From the NCBI GenBank assembly GCA_019800895.1, contig JAHVKF010000003.1:372001-436000 (forward strand): 64,000 nucleotides of DNA, in the 5' to 3' direction. The position numbers and the translations under genes are program-made. The notes beneath the pieces were generated by a model. It was not told where the DNA came from, searched no databases, and saw nothing but the letters and a program-made list of their open reading frames with translations. The DNA comes from Halomonas denitrificans. Its GTDB lineage: Bacteria > Pseudomonadota > Gammaproteobacteria > Xanthomonadales > Wenzhouxiangellaceae. Position 1 is the stretch's first letter. Each line of letters starts with the position of its first letter. This document shows, piece by piece, positions 8,648 through 16,603 of the stretch.

Positions 8648-9268
8648 ATGAGCGACTGCTGCGACGTTTCCTCGATCGAGCGCCTGCGCGAACGGCAGCG
8701 GTCGACACTGCTTGTCGTGCTGCTCATCAACGCGGTGATGTTCGTGGTCATCGTGGCTGCGGCGCTGATCGCCGATTCCAGCGCGCTGCTGGCCGACAGC
8801 CTGGACAATTTCGGCGACGCCGTGACCTACGCGCTGAGCCTGGCGGCGGTTGCCGGCAGCCTTCGCGCCAAGGCCCGGGTCGCCCTGTTCAAGGGCGCGC
8901 TGATCCTGGCCGCCGCGCTGGGCGTGCTCGGACAGGTCGTCTATCGGCTCTGGGTGCCGTCCGTACCGGTGTTCGAGCTGATGGGCGCGTTCAGCCTGGT
9001 GGCACTGGTGGCCAACGCGGTGTGCCTGACGCTGCTGTGGCGGCATCGCGACGAGGACATCAACATGAGCTCGGTCTGGGAGTGTTCCCGCAACGACATC
9101 GCCGGCAACGTCGCGGTATTTGCCGCCGCCGGCGGCGTCTGGTGGTTCGAGGCCGGCTGGCCCGACCTGGTCGTGGCGCTCGCGCTCGCCCTGCTGTTGC
9201 TTCGTTCGGGAAGCGGCATCCTTCGCTCGGCGCGGCGCGAGCTGGCATCGTCGCCCGCATCGAACTGA
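8648..9268 (+). CDS. short cation diffusion facilitator (CDF) family transporter
   Basis: 206 residues with six likely membrane helices. CDF proteins exchange Zn2+ or other divalent metals for protons. The helix 2 metal motif is seen as ALLADSLDNFGDAVTYALS (Asp pair spaced four residues), and the helix 5 equivalent as ECSRNDIAGNVAVF. The N-terminus carries a Cys pair (MSDCCD). The usual cytoplasmic ferredoxin-like C-terminal domain (about 80-100 residues) is absent: the protein stops shortly after helix 6. The stop is clean and codon use is normal, so this looks like a short subfamily and not a truncation. Confidence 0.82.
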   Translation: MSDCCDVSSIERLRERQRSTLLVVLLINAVMFVVIVAAALIADSSALLADSLDNFGDAVTYALSLAAVAGSLRAKARVALFKGALILAAALGVLGQVVYRLWVPSVPVFELMGAFSLVALVANAVCLTLLWRHRDEDINMSSVWECSRNDIAGNVAVFAAAGGVWWFEAGWPDLVVALALALLLLRSGSGILRSARRELASSPASN

Positions 9269-9299
9269 AGATCGCTTCGGGCCGCAGGGTCCGCTTCGG

Positions 9300-10289
9300 T
9301 CAGGCCTTACGCGGGTCGAAGTGCTTGTGATAGCACCAGTGCCAGGGTTCCCAGTCGATGTTGTGCCGGTTGTTGTTCGGGAACGACTCGTGGAAGCCGT
9401 ACATGCCGGCGCGCGCCTTCAGCCACTCGTAGGCCCGCGACATCGAGAACTCCGCGGTCAAGGGCGCGACGCCCGGCGCGGTCAGGTCGAGGGCACGACC
9501 GCTGTGATGCTCGCTGTAGCCGGGGGCGGCGCTCGTTCGCAGGACCTTGCCGATGGCCATGCCGCCGTTGAGCTTCTTGCGGAGCAGGCCCGCCTGGTAG
9601 CCGATGGTCCGGAAGCCGGAGACCGGCTGCAGGTCGATGTTGCTGCGTTGCGCGTCGGTCTTCATCGCCTTCCACGCTTCGGCGGCCGCCTTGTCGAGCT
9701 TGATCTCGCGATCGAAGATGTCGGTGCCGATCGACACGCACTCGGCGTTCTCCGGGGTCAGCCGCAAGCGATAGCGCACGCCGTAGTTCGACGGGATGCC
9801 CAGCTCGCGGTGCAGCTCGGCCACTTCCTTTTCCCACGGTTCCGCGTCGTCGATCAAGCGCTTGGCGAGGGTGACCGGTTCTCCATCGCCGGGCGTTTCG
9901 GCGACCTCGTAACCCATTCGCTCCATGAAGGACCAGGCCTGCGGCTTGACCGTGCAGAACAGGCGACCGATGCCGAAGGTCCGCGCGTGGCGCTCGACCG
10001 TGGTGACCAACCGGCGCGTGGCCTCGGCTCTGGCCGCGTCGGGATCGAGGTACATGGCCATCAGGCGCGCGCGATCGAGATCCAGCGCCGCCATTCCGAC
10101 CAGCTGTCGATTCTCGATCGCGAGCATCAGCGCTTCGTCCGGAAGCAGCCGGTGGAGTTGTTTTTCGATGTTGTCGCGCTGGGTCGCGGACTGGGACTTC
10201 ATCAGGTCCGGAAGTCGGTTCCGGATCAGGCCGGCCAGGCGGTCCAGCTCGGCACGGCGGGCAGGTCGAATTCGCAGGTTGGATGTCAT
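9300..10289 (-). CDS. GNAT acetyltransferase-like domain fused to a VanY-type (M15B) D,D-carboxypeptidase
   Basis: 329 residues from the ATG at 10289. The N-terminal half (about 1-150) has a GNAT layout: LRIRPARRAELDRLAGLIRNRL, then LVGMAALDLDRARLMAMYLDPD, and ERHARTFGIGRLFCTVKPQAWSFMERMGYE as the C-terminal motif. The acetyl-CoA loop lacks the usual (Q/R)xxGx(G/A). The C-terminal half has VanY/M15B signatures: VSGFRTIGYQAGLLRKKL, SEHHSGRALDLT with the zinc His and Asp, and WEPWHWCYH with the last zinc His. VanY-like enzymes trim D-Ala from peptidoglycan stems. There is no signal peptide, which is odd for a periplasmic activity. It is divergent from the next gene with only 36 bases between start codons. 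Confidence 0.82.
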   Translation of the reverse strand: MTSNLRIRPARRAELDRLAGLIRNRLPDLMKSQSATQRDNIEKQLHRLLPDEALMLAIENRQLVGMAALDLDRARLMAMYLDPDAARAEATRRLVTTVERHARTFGIGRLFCTVKPQAWSFMERMGYEVAETPGDGEPVTLAKRLIDDAEPWEKEVAELHRELGIPSNYGVRYRLRLTPENAECVSIGTDIFDREIKLDKAAAEAWKAMKTDAQRSNIDLQPVSGFRTIGYQAGLLRKKLNGGMAIGKVLRTSAAPGYSEHHSGRALDLTAPGVAPLTAEFSMSRAYEWLKARAGMYGFHESFPNNNRHNIDWEPWHWCYHKHFDPRKA

Positions 10290-10325
10290 CGACGGGCCTT
10301 CGGGGAGTCTCTTGGGGTGATTGGT

Positions 10326-10937
10326 ATGATTCGTTGCGGAGCCCCCTTGCGAACTGCATCCGAACTCTTGAAAACGATCGTAGTATCGCTGATTTTCCTG
10401 CCGATTGCAGCCGTGGTGCTGCTGGTGCCGCTGGTTCGCCTGGCGGCTCCCGTGTGGCCCGTGGCGGTCGAGGAAAGGCTCGATCCGGTCGGCCGCCCCG
10501 AGCTGGCGTTCGCCGGCCCCGATGAGGACGATCCCACGGTCCGGTCGCGACCGTTGAGCGCGGCGGTGCTGGATCGCGGCCGGAATCCGCCGGTGCTGGG
10601 CTACGTGGTCGCTGTTCGCGAACCCGACGGCGTCACACGCGAGCCTCCGGCGTCGGCCCTGTGGTGGCCCGGCGTGGAACGTCCGGGGTGCGACCTCGGG
10701 CTCTCGGTCGAACGTGTCCTCACCTGGCGGCCGTGCAGCGAGTTCCTGCGCGTCCATCATCCCAATCGCATGACCACGATCAGCCGCTTGAGCGTCGCGC
10801 TGGACCGGCTGCTGGTCTCCCGGGACGCCGCCGTCGAGGGCCCGGATGACGTCGCGCCCGCGGGGGCCGGGGGCGATCGCGGCGGTGCGGACAGGAACCA
10901 GGACGATCGTCACGAGACCGACACACCGCCGGGGTAG
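10326..10937 (+). CDS. hypothetical membrane-anchored protein
   Basis: 203 residues. One strong membrane segment lies near the N-terminus (TIVVSLIFLPIAAVVLLVPLVRL, about 18-40), followed by a soluble region with three Cys-Trp-Arg rich patches (WWPGVERPGCDLGL, LTWRPCSEFLRVHHPNR) and a low-complexity Gly/Asp/Arg tail. Codon use matches neighbours, and a strong terminator follows about 110 bases after the stop, which supports a real transcribed gene. I recognise no family. The ATG at 10326 has only a weak upstream ribosome site (ttgggg). Confidence 0.5.
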   Translation: MIRCGAPLRTASELLKTIVVSLIFLPIAAVVLLVPLVRLAAPVWPVAVEERLDPVGRPELAFAGPDEDDPTVRSRPLSAAVLDRGRNPPVLGYVVAVREPDGVTREPPASALWWPGVERPGCDLGLSVERVLTWRPCSEFLRVHHPNRMTTISRLSVALDRLLVSRDAAVEGPDDVAPAGAGGDRGGADRNQDDRHETDTPPG

Positions 10938-11048
10938 CGTGCAAAAGGTACTTGGACGAGGTTTCTGCTCTCCTGTGCCGAAGGGGGATCGCCGGAACGC
11001 CCTGCGAGCCCTCCGATGGTCGTTCAACCATCGCTTTCGACTCCCTTC

Positions 11049-11073
11049 CCCGCGCGCCGCGCGGGTTTTTTTT
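11049..11073 (+). terminator. intrinsic terminator
   Basis: A 7-bp perfect stem, CCCGCGC-GCC-GCGCGGG (11049-11065), is followed by eight T residues (11066-11073). This is a textbook rho-independent terminator for rightward transcription, ending the unit that contains the gene at 10326. The convergent epmA gene ends just beyond it. Confidence 0.85.
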
Positions 11074-11098
11074 GACCCGCGGACCGGCCCGCGTCGAG

Positions 11099-12007
11099 TC
11101 AGGGCGGCGGGGTGCCGCTGGCGTCAGCGATGTCGTCCAGCCCGTGGATGGCCATCAGCAGCCGCTCGAAGCCCAGGGCCACACCGGAACACTCCGGCAG
11201 TCCGTGCTCCAGCGCACGCATCAACGCCTCGTCGATCGGCATCGCGGGAAGCCCGTGGCGGGCTCGGGCGCGATTGTCGGCTTCGAAGCGCTCCCGCTGC
11301 TCGTCCGGGTCGGTCAGCTCGAAGTATCCGTTGGCCAGCTCCAGCCCCCCGGCGAACACTTCGAACCGCTCGGCCGTACGCGCATCGTCGGCGCTGAGGC
11401 GGGCCAGGGCAGCCTGGCTGGCCGGAAAGCGATGGACCACGGTCAACTGGCCGTCCGGCAGGGCGGGCTGGACCCGCATCGCCAGCAACCAGTCGAACAG
11501 GCCGTTCCGGTCCAGGTCGCCGGGCGCGTCGTCCAACGCCGCGGCCAGCCGTTCCGTGTCGGCGTCCAGCGGATCGAACCCCACCGCCTCGAATGCGAGC
11601 TCGGACCAGGTCGTCCGGCGAACCCGCCAGCGGCGATCCGATGCCGTTCGGACCAGGTCGATGACTTCCTCGGCGAGTCGTTCGGCGTTCCAACCCAGCC
11701 GGTACCACTCGAGCATCCAGAACTCCGGCCGATGGCGGCGGCCGCGTTCGCCGCCGCGGAACACGGGTCCGAGCTCGTAGAGGTCGCCGGCGCCGGCGGC
11801 CAGCAGGCGCTTGTGGGCGTACTCGGGCGAGGTGCGGAGGAAACCGCCGTCGGCCAGGGCGACGCTCTCGATGTGCAGGTCGGTCACGCCGTCCACCGTG
11901 ACCGGGCTGGCCACTTCGAGCACCCCGCGCTCGGCGAAGAAGGCCCGGACAGTGCGGGCCAGCTCGGCGCGCCGCCGGAGGCGCAGGGTCAGCGGCACGT
12001 CGCTCAC
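11099..12007 (-). CDS. epmA: elongation factor P beta-lysine/lysine ligase (GenX/PoxA)
   Basis: 302 residues. EpmA is a truncated class II lysyl-tRNA synthetase paralogue that attaches (R)-beta-lysine to EF-P, which helps ribosomes through polyproline stretches. Signatures: LRTSPEYAHKRLLAAGAGDLYELGPVFRGGERGRRHRPEFWMLEWYR (motif 2 region) and SGVALGFERLLMAIHGLDDIADA (motif 3). There is no N-terminal anticodon-binding domain, as expected for EpmA. The start is the GTG at 12007, overlapping the ppx TGA by four bases (GTGA); the longer frame to 12214 lies inside ppx. Its position at the end of a phosphate-regulated operon is noteworthy. Confidence 0.93.
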   Translation of the reverse strand: MSDVPLTLRLRRRAELARTVRAFFAERGVLEVASPVTVDGVTDLHIESVALADGGFLRTSPEYAHKRLLAAGAGDLYELGPVFRGGERGRRHRPEFWMLEWYRLGWNAERLAEEVIDLVRTASDRRWRVRRTTWSELAFEAVGFDPLDADTERLAAALDDAPGDLDRNGLFDWLLAMRVQPALPDGQLTVVHRFPASQAALARLSADDARTAERFEVFAGGLELANGYFELTDPDEQRERFEADNRARARHGLPAMPIDEALMRALEHGLPECSGVALGFERLLMAIHGLDDIADASGTPPP

Positions 12008-13530
12008 GAGCCGGCGGCGCCCGGATGGGGTGTGCCGAGCTTGCCGAGCTTCAGGCCGACCCCGAGGCGGGCCAGCTGGGTGCGCTGGATTGCCAGGCTG
12101 CGGGCCGACAGCGGATGCCGGCCCAGCCAGCCTTCCGGCAGCCTGAGCTTCAGGCCACGCTCGTCCGACTGCAGCGCGAAGTCGGGCAGGTCGCTGTCGG
12201 AGCGGGCCCGGCACAGGGCGACGGAGAGGCGAACCAGCGCCAGCAGCACGCGGGCAGCTTGATGCAGGCGCTCGGGTAGCGCGTCCAGTGCATCGGCGGG
12301 AATGCGCCGGCGCTGGTAGCGCAGGAGGAATGCCATGAGCTCCTGTTCCTGGCGCGAGAATCCGGCCATGTCGGAGTGCTCGACGATGTACGCGCTGTGC
12401 AGCTGGTACTGGCTGTGCGCGATTCCCAGTCCGCTCTCGTGGAGCCGGCAGGCCCAGTCGAGCAGGTCGCGATGTGCGCGGCGGAGGCCGTGGAATTCCG
12501 CCACCTGTTCGAAGCCGGTGAGGGCGAAGTCGCGGACGCGGTCGGCCTGGGCGCGATCGACCCCGAATCGTTCGGCCATCGCCTGGACCGTCGTCTCGCG
12601 CGGGTCGGTCTGCTCGAGGCGGCCGAACAGGTCGATCAGCACGCCTTCTCTCAATGCGTAGGGGCTGATGTCCAGCCGTTCGATCGTGAACGCCTCCATG
12701 CAGGCCTCGAGCACCAGCAGGCCACCGGCGATCACGGGCTGGCGACGGGAGGACAGGCCGGGAAGGTCGACCGCGCCGACGTGCCCGGCCGCCAGCACCC
12801 GGTCACGGAGGTCGGCGACATCGTCGACGGTGATCGGGCGCGGGGTTTCTCCATCGCGCGCGGCGATCATCGACTGCACCGCCCGGATGGTGCCGGAGGT
12901 GCCGACCGCCCGGCGCCATCCGATTGCGCGCAGCGCCGGCTGCAGCGCCAGCAGCTCCTCGGCGATCTCCTCGCTCATCCGGTCCCAGCGATGGGCCGTC
13001 ACCCGGCCGTCGCCGAAGGCGCGGCGGGTGACCGACACGCAGCCGTACTGCAGGCTTTCGGCCAGGGCCGGGTCGCGGCTGTGGCCGGCGACGATCTCGG
13101 TCGAGCCGCCGCCGATATCCAGCACGACCCGGGCATCCTCCTCGGGCGCCGCGCCGAGTCGAGCACCGAGCCAGACCAGGCGCGCCTCCTCGCGGCCGCT
13201 GATGACGTCGATCGGGCAACCCAGCGCGGTTTCGGCCACCAGCAGGAAGGCGCGCGGCGATTGCAGCCGGCGGAAGGTCTGGGTGCCGACCGCTCGGATC
13301 TGGCGATTGGGAATGCCGGCCAGGCGCTGACCGAAGCGGGCCAGGCACCCGAGAGCGCGTTCGCGAGTCTCGGCGTCGAGCCGGCCGTCGTCGTCCAGCC
13401 CACCGGCGATACGGACCATTTCGCGAATCCGGTCGATCACCCTCAGCTCGCCGTGCTCGCGGCGGGCCACGAGCATGTGGAAGCTGTTGCTGCCGAGATC
13501 GACGGCCGCGTAGAGGTCGCTGTCGGTCAT
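12004..13530 (-). CDS. ppx: exopolyphosphatase
   Basis: 508 residues, typical of proteobacterial Ppx/GppA proteins. It removes terminal phosphates from inorganic polyphosphate. The N-terminus LYAAVDLGSNSFHMLVARRE is the first ASKHA phosphate loop, and RVVLDIGGGSTEIVAG at about residues 135-150 is the second. ALGCLARFGQRLAGIPNRQIRAVGTQTFRRL and the C-terminal HD-like region (HESGLGIAHSQYQLHSAYIVEHSDMAGFSRQEQELMA) complete the family pattern. It lies 52 bases after ppk and overlaps epmA by four bases. Confidence 0.96.
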   Translation of the reverse strand: MTDSDLYAAVDLGSNSFHMLVARREHGELRVIDRIREMVRIAGGLDDDGRLDAETRERALGCLARFGQRLAGIPNRQIRAVGTQTFRRLQSPRAFLLVAETALGCPIDVISGREEARLVWLGARLGAAPEEDARVVLDIGGGSTEIVAGHSRDPALAESLQYGCVSVTRRAFGDGRVTAHRWDRMSEEIAEELLALQPALRAIGWRRAVGTSGTIRAVQSMIAARDGETPRPITVDDVADLRDRVLAAGHVGAVDLPGLSSRRQPVIAGGLLVLEACMEAFTIERLDISPYALREGVLIDLFGRLEQTDPRETTVQAMAERFGVDRAQADRVRDFALTGFEQVAEFHGLRRAHRDLLDWACRLHESGLGIAHSQYQLHSAYIVEHSDMAGFSRQEQELMAFLLRYQRRRIPADALDALPERLHQAARVLLALVRLSVALCRARSDSDLPDFALQSDERGLKLRLPEGWLGRHPLSARSLAIQRTQLARLGVGLKLGKLGTPHPGAAGS

Positions 13531-13582
13531 GGAGCGCGCCCAGGGCCCGGGAATCAGAGACGGATCATACGCGCCCGGCCGG

Positions 13583-15751
13583 TCAGGCGTGTTCGGTGCT
13601 GCGCTCGATCAGGGCCTGTTGCAGGCGCAGGGGCTCGGCACCGTCGCCGGGCCAGGCGTGCCGATAGCTGCCGTCCGCCTCGAGAATCCACGCCTCTCTG
13701 TTGTCCCGGAACGCCAGCTCGATCGCCTCCTCGTGGACCCGCTCGGCCAGCTTCGGCGCGAGCAGTGGAAACGCCGCTTCCACGCGCTGGAACAGGTTGC
13801 GTTCCATCCAGTCGGCGCTGGAGGCGTAGGTGTCCGGGTCGCCGCCGTTGGCGAAGCGGTAGACCCGCGAATGCTCGAGGAAGCGCCCCAGGATCGACCG
13901 CACCTGGATCGTGTCCGACAGGCCCGGAACGCCGGGTCGCAGGCAGCATGTGCCGCGGACGACCAGGCGGATCGGCACGCCGGCGCGCGACGCGCGGTAC
14001 AGCGCCCGGATCACGCGCGGCTCGGTCAGCGAGTTCATCTTCGCGTCGATGCCGGAGGGCCGGCCTGCCCGGGCATGCTCGGCCTCGCGCTCGATCCGGC
14101 CCAGCACCCAGTCGTGCAGGTCGAAGGGCGACTGGATCAGGTGCGCGAACTTCGGCGCCCGGCCCAGTCCGGACAGCTGCTGGAACAGCTGGTGAACGTC
14201 CTGCCCGAACTGCTTGTCGGCGGTCAGCAGGGCGAAATCCGTATAGCCCTTGGCCGTGCCCTGGTGGTAGTTGCCCGTGCCCAGGTGCACGTAGCGCTTG
14301 AGGCGGCCGCGTTCGCGTCGCACGATGACCATCATCTTGGCGTGGGTCTTGTGGCCGACCACGCCGTAGACCACCTGGACACCGGCTTCCTGCAGCCGCG
14401 TGGCGAGCGTGATGTTGGCCTCTTCGTCGAAGCGGGCGCGCAGTTCGACGACCACGGTGACGTCCTTGCCGGCCCGCGCCGCTTCGACCAGGAGGTTGAC
14501 CATGACCGAGTCGCTGCCGGTCCGGTACAGGGTCTGCTTGATCGCCAGCACCTCCGGATCGGCCACCGCCTGGCGCAGCAGGTCGACGGTCGGGGCGAAG
14601 CCGTCGTAGGGATGGTGCAGCAGCCAGTCGCAGCGGCGGATCGCGGCGAAGAGATCGTTGCCGGCCGTCAGCGCGGCCGGGACGTTGGGCTGGAACGGCG
14701 GGTAGAGGAGGTCCGGACGGTCGGCGCTGTCACAGAGGGCGACCATCCGGTTCAGGTTGACCGGCCCGTCGCAGCGATAGACGTCGGCTTCGTCGAGGCC
14801 GAACTTCGACGTCAGCAGCTTGGCCACGTGCTCCGGGCAGTTCTCGGCCAGCTCGAGGCGGACCGCCTCGGCGAAGCCCCGCTCGAGCAGCTCCCCCTCC
14901 AGCGCGCGGGCCAGGTCCTCGATCTCCTCCTCGTCGACGAACAGCTCGGAGTTGCGGGTGACCCTGAACTGGTAGCAGCCGCACACGGTCATGCCGGGGA
15001 ACAGTTCGTTGATGAACTCGTGCAGGATCGACGACAGGAACACGAAGTCGTTGTCGCCCTTGCTGTAGCTCTTCGGAATCTTGATCAGGCGCGGCAGCGA
15101 CCGGGGTGCCCGAACGAGGGCCAGGCCCGGGTCGCGGCCGAAGGCATCGCGGCCTTCGAGTTCAACCGCGAAGTTCAATGACTTGTTCAGGATTCTCGGA
15201 AACGGGTGGACCGGGTCGAGGCCGAGCGGGCTGAGGACCGGCATCAGTTCGCGGCGGAAATGCTGGTGCAGCCACTTGTGCTGCGCCTTGGACCACTTCG
15301 ATCGCTTCAGGATGCGGATTCCCTCCGCCTTCAGCGCCGGGGTGAGTTCGCGGTTCAGGACCCGGTACTGGGCCTGGACCAGTTCGTCGACCGCCGAGCG
15401 GATCGCGGCCAGCGTCGCGGCCGGGGTCAGGTTGTCCGGCCCGGGCTGCTGCGCACCGTGCTGCAAGCGCTGCCGGATCGAGGCCACGCGCACCTCGAAG
15501 AACTCGTCGAGGTTGGTGCAGGAGATGCACAGGAATCGCACCCGCTCGAGCAGCGGCAGCCCGGGATCGCGAGCCAGTTCGAGCACGCGCCGGGTGAAGC
15601 ACAGCAGGCTCAGTTCACGGTTCAGGTACAGGGACGGGTGCTCGAGGTCCTCGTCGTTCCAGACGTCGAGTTCCGGCGCCTGCTGCAGAACGCGTTCGAC
15701 CGGTCCCGCGACCGGTGCTTCGTCGATGTCTTCGAGGACCCGGTCGGCCAT
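13583..15751 (-). CDS. ppk1: polyphosphate kinase 1
   Basis: 722 residues, full length. PPK1 reversibly polymerises the ATP gamma-phosphate into inorganic polyphosphate at the membrane. N domain: LYLNRELSLLCFTRRVLELARD and FLCISCTNLDEFFEVRVA. Catalytic core: ADPEVLAIKQTLYRTGSDS, VVELRARFDEEANI, VVYGVVGHKTHAKMMVIVRRE with the phosphorylated histidine motif KTHAKM, and YVHLGTGNYH with the second histidine. C-terminus: VRGTCCLRPGVPGLSD and EHSRVYRFANGG. The ATG directly abuts the phoB stop, so the two are translationally coupled. Confidence 0.97.
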   Translation of the reverse strand: MADRVLEDIDEAPVAGPVERVLQQAPELDVWNDEDLEHPSLYLNRELSLLCFTRRVLELARDPGLPLLERVRFLCISCTNLDEFFEVRVASIRQRLQHGAQQPGPDNLTPAATLAAIRSAVDELVQAQYRVLNRELTPALKAEGIRILKRSKWSKAQHKWLHQHFRRELMPVLSPLGLDPVHPFPRILNKSLNFAVELEGRDAFGRDPGLALVRAPRSLPRLIKIPKSYSKGDNDFVFLSSILHEFINELFPGMTVCGCYQFRVTRNSELFVDEEEIEDLARALEGELLERGFAEAVRLELAENCPEHVAKLLTSKFGLDEADVYRCDGPVNLNRMVALCDSADRPDLLYPPFQPNVPAALTAGNDLFAAIRRCDWLLHHPYDGFAPTVDLLRQAVADPEVLAIKQTLYRTGSDSVMVNLLVEAARAGKDVTVVVELRARFDEEANITLATRLQEAGVQVVYGVVGHKTHAKMMVIVRRERGRLKRYVHLGTGNYHQGTAKGYTDFALLTADKQFGQDVHQLFQQLSGLGRAPKFAHLIQSPFDLHDWVLGRIEREAEHARAGRPSGIDAKMNSLTEPRVIRALYRASRAGVPIRLVVRGTCCLRPGVPGLSDTIQVRSILGRFLEHSRVYRFANGGDPDTYASSADWMERNLFQRVEAAFPLLAPKLAERVHEEAIELAFRDNREAWILEADGSYRHAWPGDGAEPLRLQQALIERSTEHA

Positions 15752-16495
15752 TCAGACGACGTCGGAAAACCGGTAGCCGTGGCCGCGCACGGTCTGGACG
15801 TAGCCCGCGTGACCGGTCGGCTCCAGGGCCTTGCGCAGGCGCCGGATGTGTACGTCGACGGTTCGTTCCTCGACCGCGCGATCGTCGCCCCAGAGCTCGG
15901 TCAGCAACTGGCCGCGACTCCACGCACGGCCCGGGTGGCGCATGAACAGGCGCAGGAGCCGGTATTCCGTGGGCCCCATGCTCAGGGGGCGATCCCCGGC
16001 CAGCGCCCTGCGCGATTCGAGGTCGATCACCAGTTCGCCGACCCGGATCCGGGTTTCGTCGACGGTCTCGGCCGCAGGCCCGGCTTCCGGCGATTCACCG
16101 TTCGGGGCCGGGGCCGAGGGACGCGCGCGGCGAAGAACGGCGCGTACGCGGGAGATGAGCTCGCGGGTCGAGAACGGCTTGACCACGTAGTCGTCGGCGC
16201 CCGAGTCCAGCCCCTGGCTGCGATCGCGCTCGTTGCCCCGCGCGGTCAGCAGGATGATCGGGATGTCGCAGAGGTCATCGCGACCGCGCAGGGTACGGGT
16301 CAGCTGCAGGCCGTCGAGGCCGGGCATCATCCAGTCCAGCACGATCAGGTCGGGACGCGGCGCGCCGTCGAGGCGCGCGAGCGCCTGGTCGCCGTCGGCG
16401 GCCACATCGACGTCCATTTCCGCTCGATTCAGGCTGAAGGCGAGCATGTTCCGGATCGGTGCCTCGTCGTCGACTACCAGGATCTTCGGCTTCAT
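15752..16495 (-). CDS. phoB: phosphate regulon response regulator
   Basis: 247 residues: a receiver domain (KILVVDDEAPIRNML, phospho-acceptor Asp54 in LIVLDWMMPGL, Lys in DYVVKPFS), a Pro/Ala/Glu linker slightly longer than usual, and an OmpR-type winged-helix domain (SMGPTEYRLLRLFMRHPGRAWSRGQLL, VDVHIRRLRKAL, VRGHGYRF). PhoB activates phosphate-starvation genes through Pho boxes. The gene heads an operon with ppk, ppx and epmA and has a Pho box in its own promoter. The partner kinase gene phoR is not in this window, although phoB-phoR is the more common pairing. Confidence 0.95.
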   Translation of the reverse strand: MKPKILVVDDEAPIRNMLAFSLNRAEMDVDVAADGDQALARLDGAPRPDLIVLDWMMPGLDGLQLTRTLRGRDDLCDIPIILLTARGNERDRSQGLDSGADDYVVKPFSTRELISRVRAVLRRARPSAPAPNGESPEAGPAAETVDETRIRVGELVIDLESRRALAGDRPLSMGPTEYRLLRLFMRHPGRAWSRGQLLTELWGDDRAVEERTVDVHIRRLRKALEPTGHAGYVQTVRGHGYRFSDVV

Positions 16496-16524
16496 TATGG
16501 ACCGGTCGGCAGGGGTTCCGATCC

Positions 16525-16557
16525 ATTATTCGAGCGCAGGTTACTGAATCGTGACAG
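16525..16557 (-). promoter_or_regulatory. Pho box promoter of phoB-ppk-ppx-epmA
   Basis: On the minus strand, CTGTCACGATTCAGTAAC (16557-16540) reads as two 7-base half sites, CTGTCAC and CAGTAAC, four bases apart. This compares with the consensus CTGTCAT-N4-CTGTCAT: the first half is near perfect and the second 5/7. Nine bases further comes AATAAT (16530-16525, 5/6 to the -10 consensus), the spacing expected when PhoB replaces a -35 element. The phoB ATG begins 30 bases downstream of the -10. This implies positive autoregulation under phosphate limitation. Confidence 0.7.
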
Positions 16558-16603
16558 CTGCCTTTCGGTTCCGTGACGCGTGTTCGACGGCCGCGGCGGG
16601 GCG

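Noticed and set aside
12376..14301. 641-residue open frame on the plus strand across ppx and ppk
   Set aside because: It is antisense to two clearly recognised genes and has Arg/Ala-rich, motif-free sequence typical of shadow frames in GC-rich DNA. Similar long shadows over purF, ppk, bepA, perM and gldG were left out for the same reason.
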